Shown here: in pieces, positions 1 through 6,351 of the stretch
Layout: every line of letters begins with the position of its first letter
How positions within the stretch are numbered: the first letter of the stretch is position 1
Assembly (NCBI GenBank): GCA_030037185.1
Contig: JASHRR010000115.1
Coordinates: forward strand, 1 to 20,723
From: Xanthobacteraceae bacterium
GTDB taxonomy: Bacteria; Pseudomonadota; Alphaproteobacteria; Rhizobiales; Xanthobacteraceae
Length of the DNA: 20,723 nucleotides
Direction: 5' to 3'
Notes under the pieces: model-generated
Seen by the model: only the letters and a program-made list of their open reading frames with translations
What the model was told of the DNA's origin: nothing
Databases searched by the model: none
Translations under genes and position numbers: made by a program

Positions 1-1167
1 CTGGGCGGGCTTTCTTCAGGCAGATCATCGCGCGGCCCGGGCCGTGGTTCGCAGACCGGGCTTGCGGGCCGCGCGTCGCAGGCCGGTCGCTCTGTCGCGA
101 ACACGCGCGGCTTGTCGCGAGGACGAGGGATGCTCGCGACCCGCGTAGCGCCGGGATTTTCGAGGCGGGCCTTCGCACGCGAGGCGTTCGGGCGTGGGGG
201 CTTCGGGCGCTTCCACCGTTTCGGAGTATTCGGCTGGTTCGGTCCCGTGTTCTGGCCTTACGCCTACGAAGATATCTACTGCGATGTTTTCTGGGGCTAT
301 TGGGGTTACGGCTGCGCCGATCCTTATTGGAGCCTCGCCTACGGCAACCCGTTCTGGGATTATGGCTACGGCGACATCTATGGCGGGCTGTTCTCCCCGT
401 TCGGTTTCGACGACCTCGCCGCGTACCTGCCGAACGGTGCAAGCGACGGGGGCCGCCCGCGGTCAACCGTTGCATCCTCCTCGCAGGTCGCTGCCCAGAT
501 GTGTGGGGACGACACCCGCGAAGTTGCCGGCTGGCCGATCGATCGCATCCAGCGGCTGGTATCGCCGAATGAGCAGCAACGCATGGCGCTCGACGAGCTT
601 GCGGACGCCTCGACGAAGGCCGCCCAGATCATCAAGACCGCATGCCCGACATCGGCGGCCTTCACGCCGACAGGGCGGCTCGCCGCTATGCAACAGCGGA
701 TCGAGGCCATGGAACAGGCGGTCGAGGAGGTGCGAGGGCCGCTCGATACGTTCTATGGCGATCTGACGGACGAGCAAAAGGCGAAGCTCAACGCGGCCAA
801 TCAGGAGACGGCCCAGCGCAATGGGCGGGCTCAGGGATTGACGCAAGGCTGCACCAAAAACGCCGCGACCGACTGGCCGCAGGCCCGGATCGAAGCCGCG
901 GTGCGGCCAAACGAGGAGCAGCTCGGCAAGCTCAAGGCGCTGCAGGATGCGGCGGCGCAAGCAGCCGACGAGCTTGCAGCTTCCTGCCCATCCGAGATGC
1001 CGGCCACCCCGCCGGCCCGGCTTGCCGCCGTGTCAAAGCGGCTCGACGTGATGCTTGGGGCCGTGAAAAGCGTGCGCGCCGCGCTTGACGGCTTCTACGG
1101 CGATCTCAGCGATGAGCAGAAGGCGCAGTTCAATAGGATCGGACAGTCGCGCACCGCAGAACGCTAA
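1..1167 (+). CDS. Spy/CpxP-like LTXXQ-motif protein, 5' end outside window
   Basis: The reading frame is open from base 1, so the true start and signal peptide lie to the left; a TTG at 112 could be read as a start but has no convincing ribosome site and is probably internal. The visible N-terminal part is rich in Gly and Arg. It is followed (about 190-430) by a segment dominated by Tyr, Trp, Phe, Gly and Asp, including FWPYAYEDIY and FWDYGYGDIY. Then come two copies of an alpha-helical unit of about 116 residues (502-849 and 850-1164). Each copy begins at a Cys, has a second Cys (TACP, ASCP) and ends in FYGDLTDEQKAKLN or FYGDLSDEQKAQFN, the LTXXQ-type motif. Such proteins are usually periplasmic and are compared with the Spy/CpxP chaperones. 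The family call is fairly secure; the chaperone role is inferred. A strong terminator follows directly. Confidence 0.8.
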   Translation: MGGLSSGRSSRGPGRGSQTGLAGRASQAGRSVANTRGLSRGRGMLATRVAPGFSRRAFAREAFGRGGFGRFHRFGVFGWFGPVFWPYAYEDIYCDVFWGYWGYGCADPYWSLAYGNPFWDYGYGDIYGGLFSPFGFDDLAAYLPNGASDGGRPRSTVASSSQVAAQMCGDDTREVAGWPIDRIQRLVSPNEQQRMALDELADASTKAAQIIKTACPTSAAFTPTGRLAAMQQRIEAMEQAVEEVRGPLDTFYGDLTDEQKAKLNAANQETAQRNGRAQGLTQGCTKNAATDWPQARIEAAVRPNEEQLGKLKALQDAAAQAADELAASCPSEMPATPPARLAAVSKRLDVMLGAVKSVRAALDGFYGDLSDEQKAQFNRIGQSRTAER

Positions 1168-1193
1168 GCTTCAAGACCGAACGTACGCTCTGT

Positions 1194-1222
1194 CGGCCGG
1201 CCGATCGCCGGCCGATCTTTTT
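1194..1222 (+). terminator. Intrinsic terminator after the LTXXQ gene
   Basis: Perfect 8-bp GC-only stem (CGGCCGGC 1194-1201, GCCGGCCG 1207-1214), 5-nt loop CGATC, then ATC and five T residues (1218-1222). It lies 27 bp after the stop of the LTXXQ gene and just before the converging stop of the transglycosylase gene. The T-tract is on the plus-strand side only, so it should work mainly for the left-hand gene. Confidence 0.85.
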
Positions 1223-1224
1223 GC

Positions 1225-2526
1225 TCATCGCACCGAGGCTGCGGCCGGGTGAGCGCGCATGTGGGCCAGCACCGCAGATGTCGGCCAGCAGTCGAGCTTA
1301 AGGCCGTTGGCCTTCTGGTAGGCGCCGAGGGCCGCGCGGGTTTTCATGCCGGCCTTGCCGTCGATCTTGTCCTCGTAGAGCCCGCGCGCCGTCAGGTCTT
1401 TCTGCATGGCTTCCACGTCGGCAGTGTGCATCTGCGCGCCTTTGCTCCACGGCGTCTCGAAAGGCCGGGCCTCGCCGATACGGTCGCTGAGGTGGCCGAC
1501 GAACAATGCGTACAGATCGGAAAAATTATAGTCCTTGATGACGAAATAGTTCTTCGTCGCCAGAAACGTCGGGCCGTAAATTCCTTCGGGCTGCAGGACG
1601 GACGCGGTCTCGGCAAGCTCGGCTGGACGCAGCTGCCGCCCGTAGGCAGGAACAAAGCCTGCCTTCAGCCAATCGCCGATCGGGCGCACCACCTCGGGCA
1701 CACCCTGCGTGCAATCGAAGCTCTCTGGCGCGTGCACCTCGTAGGCCCAATGCTGGCCGGGTTGCCAGCCCTTGTCGGCCAGCTGCTTGGCGGCCGAGGC
1801 CAGCGCGTCCGGCACCGAATGCCAGATGTCGGGGCGGCCGTTGCCCTCAAAGTCAACCCCATATTTGTAGAACTCCGACGGAAGGAACTGGGTGAGCCCC
1901 ATGGCGCCTCCCCAGGAGCTGCGCAAATCGGTGGGCCGGACACCGTCCTCCAGCATCTTTAGGGCGAGCAGGAATTCCTGCCGGAACATGTCCTTGCGCT
2001 TGCCCACATAGGCTTGCGTCGCCAACACCTGAATGGCGTTCTGCCCCGAACTGTGGATGCTGAAATCGCTTTCCCGGCCCCAGATCGCGAGCACGACGGC
2101 GCCGGGCACGCCGAATCGCTGCTCGATGCGATCGAGTACAGAGCGGTATTGCTCCCGCAGCTTCGCCCCCTTTGCTGCGAGTCGGGAAATCGTCGCTTCT
2201 CTGAGGTAGTCGGCAGGCGTTCGAACGAATTCGGGTTGGCCGGGCTGCGCCTCCAGGCGGCCCGGGATTGCGAGGTCAGGCAGCGAAAAATCCGGCTCCA
2301 GTCCTCGCGTCGCGTCCTCAAAGGTGGCGCGCGATACCCCGATCGCCTGCGCCTCCGGCCATAGTGAGACGAGCCATCGTGTGAAGGCGGCGTCGGCCGC
2401 GAAGCTGCGGGACGCATTGGCCAAAAGCAGCGTCGAAACCAGGGCGAACAAAGAAAGAACAAGCAAAGTCGCCGCCAACTTCGGCAAAGTGGGGCGCAAT
2501 CCACGCCAGCTGATATGTACGTTCAT
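1225..2526 (-). CDS. MltB-family lytic murein transglycosylase with C-terminal peptidoglycan-binding domain
   Basis: This periplasmic enzyme would cleave the MurNAc-GlcNAc bond of peptidoglycan to give 1,6-anhydro-muropeptides. I place the start at ATG 2526 because GAGGTG lies just upstream and the protein then opens with an export signal (hydrophobic residues about 17-37, possible cleavage after SRSFA). The 433-residue protein carries the SLT_2/MltB domain at about 45-350. Seen motifs are AIWGRESDF with the likely catalytic Glu152, the MltB-type WGGAMGLTQFLPS, and VDFEGNGRPDIWHSVPDALA. A PG_binding_1 domain follows at about 370-425 (MQKDLTARGLYEDKIDGKAG). No lipobox is seen, so it is probably soluble or anchored by an uncleaved signal. 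It converges with the LTXXQ gene and has no operon partner. The family call is firm; the specific mltB symbol is withheld because alphaproteobacteria carry several paralogues. Confidence 0.93.
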   Translation of the reverse strand: MNVHISWRGLRPTLPKLAATLLVLSLFALVSTLLLANASRSFAADAAFTRWLVSLWPEAQAIGVSRATFEDATRGLEPDFSLPDLAIPGRLEAQPGQPEFVRTPADYLREATISRLAAKGAKLREQYRSVLDRIEQRFGVPGAVVLAIWGRESDFSIHSSGQNAIQVLATQAYVGKRKDMFRQEFLLALKMLEDGVRPTDLRSSWGGAMGLTQFLPSEFYKYGVDFEGNGRPDIWHSVPDALASAAKQLADKGWQPGQHWAYEVHAPESFDCTQGVPEVVRPIGDWLKAGFVPAYGRQLRPAELAETASVLQPEGIYGPTFLATKNYFVIKDYNFSDLYALFVGHLSDRIGEARPFETPWSKGAQMHTADVEAMQKDLTARGLYEDKIDGKAGMKTRAALGAYQKANGLKLDCWPTSAVLAHMRAHPAAASVR

Positions 2527-2984
2527 GGCACCTCGTCGATCGCCCCAACGTTCTGCGAACTCGGGCGAATCGGCAAACCAAAGGGCGCCGGCGGACAATT
2601 CCCCGAGAATACGCGCTGGACGGATCTCGTGAAAATTTCCAGTAATGTCAATCCCCTGCGCGGTTTTGATGCGATCCCGATTGCGCTTTAAAGTTGGCTT
2701 GCCGGTGGATATTTGCTGCAGTGTGCCACCTGTTGCAATTGCGCCGCAGCAAAGTCGCGAGTGTTATGATGCTACTGGGGTTCGTTGGCGAACACTCTCT
2801 AGGCCGCCCTTCTGGCTTCATCGCTCACCGCGGAGGCCGCCAATAACAAAAACTGCGGCGGAGGCCGCCAATGACACTGGCGCCGGGCCGGCAGTGCCCC
2901 GTCCAGAGGGGGCGACCCCACGCGATGCTTCAAACCCTTGGGTTGGCCGAAAGCGTGCGCGCATGCGCGCGCGCCGAAAATTGA
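2527..2984. other. Intergenic region with short repeats
   Basis: No gene is supported here; a plus-strand open frame at 2645-3001 has no recognisable content and no good ribosome site. Contents: a perfect -35-like TTGACA on the minus strand (2651-2646) about 120 bp before the transglycosylase start, without a clear -10; a 7-bp inverted repeat GAGTGTT/AACACTC (2759-2765, 2791-2797); a 15-bp direct repeat (2830-2844, 2858-2872); and a 22-nt alternating purine-pyrimidine tract (2953-2974) beside the stop of the next gene. Confidence 0.5.
2830..2872. repeat. 15-bp direct repeat, two copies
   Basis: GCGGAGGCCGCCAAT occurs exactly at 2830-2844 and 2858-2872, a 28-bp period. Each copy contains the near-palindrome GCGGAGGCCGCC. 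No function can be assigned. Confidence 0.6.
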
Positions 2985-3956
2985 CTACCTCAGCAGCTTG
3001 ATCCGAGCCACCTGCGCGCATTCGTCGAAGACCTTGAAATAGCGCTGCACGGCATCACGACCCACCTCGAGCGGATGCGGCTCGCCGCGCCGCCGCGCCG
3101 CCAGCATCCTGATCTTGGAAGCGGCGTTGTCGAATTCCGACTGGTTCGTCATCAAAACGGTGGCGCCGGCGGCCGCCGCCGCGGCGGCGAATTTGCGCGC
3201 GGAACTGATGTAGGTGTCGAAATGCGCCACGTCGTTTACGAAATTGAACTCCGTGCCGCCCGAAAACGCAACTGTCAGCGGCTTGCCGTTATCCTTCACC
3301 TCGAAGATCATGGAGACCGTGCCGGGCGTATGGCCGGGCATCAGCATCAGAGTCACGCTACGGCCGCCAAGCGTGATCATTTGGCCGTCCTGAGCGACGA
3401 TATCACGCTTGGGCTTGCCGTTCGGAAACCGATTGACGGATTGCTCGATCATCTCCCAATCGCCTTCGCCGATGACGATACGCGAGCCGAAACGCTCCTG
3501 CATCAGCTTGGCGCCGCCGACCTCACCCGGATGGGCGTGGGTAATAATGACGTATTTGACGCTGGCGGGATCGAAACCGAGCTTTCTCAAGCCCCCGACA
3601 ATGACGTCCTCGGCCTCATATTCGAACGTCGTGTCGATCAGGATGATTCCGTCAGGCGTCGTGAGCGCCCACGACGAGCGGTCTTTTGTGCCGACGAAAT
3701 AGACGTCATCGAAGACCTTCGCGGGTTCGGTATACCAGCGCATCCGGTCGGGCGGCGGCGGCCCCGGCTTTACGTCCGGTGTTGGAGCGTTTCGCGGCGC
3801 GACGCACAAAGCGGCGAGCAAGCCAGGAAAATCGAAACCCGCTGCCCTCTTGGCGGCCGCAAGATGCGCGTCGATCGTGTCCGATGCAGGCTGCGCGCCG
3901 GCCGGCGCCAAGCCGATGGCGGTGGCGGCCGCAAACGCGAAGAGATGACGTTTCAT
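2985..3956 (-). CDS. Exported metallo-beta-lactamase-fold protein with a degenerate metal site
   Basis: The start is placed at ATG 3956: GGGGAG lies upstream and MKRHLFAFAAATAIGLAPAGA makes a good signal peptide. The 323-residue protein shows the MBL fold: a strand-rich N-terminal half (VYFVGTKDRSSWALTTPDG, IILIDTTFE), the metal-motif region THAHPGEVGGAKLMQ, and the LMPGHTPGTVS motif with His209. It looks like the B3-like exported hydrolase group common in Bradyrhizobium. The canonical HxHxDH motif reads H140-A-H142-P-G144-E145 here, so the Asp and third His are missing. In the later block where I would expect an Asn-His pair the protein has Asn-Gln (Q272). Metal-1 ligands (H140, H142, H209) are kept while metal-2 ligands appear lost. 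Fold assignment is firm; substrate and activity are unknown. It lies 172 bp downstream of, and on the same strand as, the dehydroquinase gene. Confidence 0.88.
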   Translation of the reverse strand: MKRHLFAFAAATAIGLAPAGAQPASDTIDAHLAAAKRAAGFDFPGLLAALCVAPRNAPTPDVKPGPPPPDRMRWYTEPAKVFDDVYFVGTKDRSSWALTTPDGIILIDTTFEYEAEDVIVGGLRKLGFDPASVKYVIITHAHPGEVGGAKLMQERFGSRIVIGEGDWEMIEQSVNRFPNGKPKRDIVAQDGQMITLGGRSVTLMLMPGHTPGTVSMIFEVKDNGKPLTVAFSGGTEFNFVNDVAHFDTYISSARKFAAAAAAAGATVLMTNQSEFDNAASKIRMLAARRRGEPHPLEVGRDAVQRYFKVFDECAQVARIKLLR

Positions 3957-4128
3957 GACGAACTCCCCATGCCGGTGCCGCAGCAACCCGTTTGCGCCAG
4001 ACGACCGCTGAAAGCTACATTATTTGTCGGCCGGGCAAAACGCTTCCGGCGGCGCGATCGTCGTTGACAACATGGCCGGCAGCCCTTGTGGTCGCTCGGC
4101 GATAGCCGATCTTTGCGAGCGGTCGGCT

Positions 4129-4593
4129 TTAAGATTTTTGCGCCGCGCCCTTTCGCGCCTCCAGCAGGTCCGCCATGGCATCGACCGCCAAAGGATAGCC
4201 GTTCACGCCGAGGCCGCAGATGAGCCCCGTGGCCGCGAAGGTGACATAGGAGTGGTGGCGGAACGCCTCGCGGTTATGCGGATTCGAAATGTGCAATTCG
4301 ATGATTGGCTGTTTGACCATGTTGAGCGCATCGAGGATCGCGATCGAAGTATGCGTGAAGGCAGCCGCGTTGATGATGATGCCGTCGGCGTTGTCGATGG
4401 CGCCATGGATCCACCCGATAAGCTGCGCTTCGCTGTTCGACTGATGGAATGCGATCGTAAGTCCCCGCCTCTCCGCACGGCGCCGGCACATCTCCTCAAC
4501 CTGAGCGAGTGTCGTTGTCCCATAGATGTGCGGTTCTCGGGTGCCGAGGAGATTGAGGTTGGGGCCATTCAAGATCAGGATGGGCTTGCTCAC
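4129..4593 (-). CDS. aroQ: Type II 3-dehydroquinate dehydratase
   Basis: This dodecameric-type cytoplasmic enzyme dehydrates 3-dehydroquinate to 3-dehydroshikimate, in aromatic amino-acid synthesis or quinate breakdown. I chose the GTG at 4593: GAGG sits 5 nt upstream, and the 154-residue product begins [16 protein letters not shown] exactly as the family does; the open frame continues upstream without a start but looks non-coding. Active-site positions match the usual numbering: Asn12, Arg19, Tyr24, Asn75, His81, His101 (in IIELHISN) and Arg112. The loop after Asn75 reads NAAAFTHTS instead of the commoner NPGAYTHTS, so this is a divergent but probably active copy. No other shikimate-pathway gene is nearby, which fits an accessory or catabolic copy. 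It is transcribed away from the TctC gene. Confidence 0.9.
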   Translation of the reverse strand: MSKPILILNGPNLNLLGTREPHIYGTTTLAQVEEMCRRRAERRGLTIAFHQSNSEAQLIGWIHGAIDNADGIIINAAAFTHTSIAILDALNMVKQPIIELHISNPHNREAFRHHSYVTFAATGLICGLGVNGYPLAVDAMADLLEARKGAAQKS

Positions 4594-5318
4594 GGGAGCC
4601 TCGTTTCGAAGGGGGCGCACAGCGCAAGACGTGGACGTTTTGATGTAAGCGGCCGCGGCGCCAACGCTTCGACGCGCGCTCGTCGGGTCTGCGGTCTCCA
4701 CCTATAGCCGATCCGGCTCAGGCTGAACCATCTTTGCGTCATGCTCGTCGATCGCTTCAGTCAATCTGAATGGCTTTACCGTCGACCGAAGCACTCGGCG
4801 GCCGCGAGCACGTAGCGGCGTCGCTGATCCCTGGTTTGAACCGCATCTGGATCGTGCGCATGCAACTTGCCCCATCATTCGGGGCTCGGGTGTTGCGCCG
4901 GATCGGCGCCACCACTGGCCGGCCCCGGGAAAAAAAATTCCCGAGAGCGGTGGATAGGCGTGCTCAAAGACCCGCGCAGTGAACCGCTGGCCCTATTTAG
5001 CTCGCGTCCAATACTGCCGGCGATGCCGCGCGCGGCCGTGCTATCATCCGTGCCATCGGGGTTGCCATTGCCACGGGGGCCCGCGTGCTCAACGCACTTA
5101 TGAGGGAGTTGGCATCCTCGCGGGCCCATTGGCCGGGCCATCCCTCCTCGTCGCGCTTACCCATCACGGCAGCGGGGACCACAAGGTCGCACGGTCGCCT
5201 GCGAGGTGAAGCGTGCGGCGCAATATATTCAAATATTGCGCCGGCCGGACAGTGGATTACGCTGTGGTCGTCCGCCCCGCCATAAGGGTTGGGCGTTCGG
5301 GAGGAGCCCTTGGGAGCC
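4594..5318. other. Divergent intergenic region between aroQ and the TctC gene
   Basis: About 725 bp between two divergently read genes with no supported coding sequence; open frames here have no recognisable product. It must hold both promoters. A small A-loop hairpin lies at 4926-4943 (CGGGAA/TTCCCG around six A). The prominent element is the 28-bp perfect palindrome at 5216-5243, listed separately. Confidence 0.5.
5216..5243. promoter_or_regulatory. Perfect 11-bp inverted repeat, candidate operator for the TctC gene
   Basis: CGGCGCAATAT (5216-5226) and ATATTGCGCCG (5233-5243) are exact reverse complements around ATTCAA. The A/T-rich core stands out in GC-rich surroundings, and the site lies 75 bp before the chosen start of the TctC gene. 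Size and symmetry suit a dimeric repressor or activator (GntR, IclR or TetR type); no such regulator is encoded in the window. A TATATT at 5224-5229 could double as a -10 element. The repeat is seen; the operator role is inferred. Confidence 0.55.
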
Positions 5319-6290
5319 GTGATCCGCATCATCGCCATTGCGCTGCTGCTCGCAGCACAGTCGGGCTTACCCGCGCACGCCGAAGGCTACCCGTCGCGGC
5401 CGGTCACCCTCAGCGTACCCTATGCGGCCGGTGGGCCGCTGGACGTGATGGTGCGGGTCGTGGCGGATGGCCTGCGGGCAACGCTGGGCCAGCCCATCGT
5501 GATCGAAAACGTTGCCGGCGCCGGCGGCAGTATCGGTGTCGGCCGCGCAGCGCGCGCGGCGCCCGACGGATATACAATCAGTGCCGGCAACTGGAGTACC
5601 CACGTCGCAAACGGCGCCATCTACACACTTCCGTATGACCTGCGCCAGGACTTTGAGCCGATCTCGCTCCTTCCCTATGAGGCCAACGTGATCATCGCCA
5701 GGAAGGACTTCCCGGCGAACACGCTGGCCGAGCTGATTGCGTGGCTCAAGCAGCATCCCGACAAGGCATCGGCCGGGACCAGCGGCATTGGCGGCCCCTC
5801 CTACATGGCCGCTGCCTTCTTTCAGATGCGGACAGGCACACGGTTTACGCTCGTGCCCTATCGCGGCGCGGGCCCGGCCCTGCTGGACCTGGTGGGCGGT
5901 CAATTGGACATCATGAGCACCGGACCGGCGATCGCCTTGCCCCACATCCGCGACGGCACAGTCAAGGCCTATGCGGTCACCGCCAAGGTCCGGATAGCCG
6001 CGGCGCCGGACATTCCGACCACCGATGAGGCTGGATTGCCCGGCTTTTACTTCTCCGCCTGGGCCGGACTGTGGGTTCCCAAGGGGACGCCGCGCGAGAT
6101 CATCGATAAGCTCGATGTGGCCGTGCGTGGCGCTCTGGCCGACCCGACCATCCGGCGGCGTCTTGCTGTGCTTGCCATCGAGGTGCCGCCGCCCGAGCAG
6201 CTCGGGCCGAAGACACTCGGCGCCTTCCACAAGGCGGAGATCGACAAATGGTGGCCGATCATCAGGGCGGCGGGAATCAAAGGGGAGTAA
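5319..6290 (+). CDS. TctC-type (Bug family) periplasmic solute-binding protein
   Basis: This is a binding protein of tripartite tricarboxylate transporters, which deliver carboxylates such as citrate, dicarboxylates or aromatic acids to a TctAB membrane pair. I prefer GTG 5319: the protein then starts with a clean signal peptide (IRIIAIALLLAAQSGLPAHA) and GGAGGAG lies 12 nt upstream; TTG 5310 and TTG 5289 are alternatives. The 323-residue protein shows family blocks: YPSRPVTLSVPYAAGGPLDV, ATLGQPIVIENVAGAGGSIG, APDGYTI, and YRGAGPALLDLVGGQLDIM. In many relatives the segment after AAGG reads PSD or GTD; here it is PLD. No TctA or TctB genes are nearby, so it is an orphan that presumably uses membrane partners encoded elsewhere. 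It converges with the kinase gene. The ligand cannot be read from the sequence. Confidence 0.9.
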   Translation: MIRIIAIALLLAAQSGLPAHAEGYPSRPVTLSVPYAAGGPLDVMVRVVADGLRATLGQPIVIENVAGAGGSIGVGRAARAAPDGYTISAGNWSTHVANGAIYTLPYDLRQDFEPISLLPYEANVIIARKDFPANTLAELIAWLKQHPDKASAGTSGIGGPSYMAAAFFQMRTGTRFTLVPYRGAGPALLDLVGGQLDIMSTGPAIALPHIRDGTVKAYAVTAKVRIAAAPDIPTTDEAGLPGFYFSAWAGLWVPKGTPREIIDKLDVAVRGALADPTIRRRLAVLAIEVPPPEQLGPKTLGAFHKAEIDKWWPIIRAAGIKGE

Positions 6291-6351
6291 CCCATTCCCC
6301 GCTGAGGTGCACTGAAGAGGTATGGGTCAGGACGTCGACCTCGCGTGTGTG

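Noticed and set aside
3075..4067. 330-residue open frame on the plus strand
   Set aside because: Antisense to the beta-lactamase-fold gene, with Arg/His-rich meaningless sequence.
4024..4707. 227-residue open frame on the plus strand
   Set aside because: Antisense to the clearly recognised dehydroquinase gene.
4926..4943. Hairpin CGGGAA-A6-TTCCCG as a terminator
   Set aside because: Short stem, no gene ends before it and no T-tract after it.
5367..6230. 287-residue open frame on the minus strand
   Set aside because: Antisense to the TctC gene with no recognisable motif.
6291..6351. Terminator between convergent TctC and kinase genes
   Set aside because: No hairpin with a T-tract could be found in the 61-bp gap.
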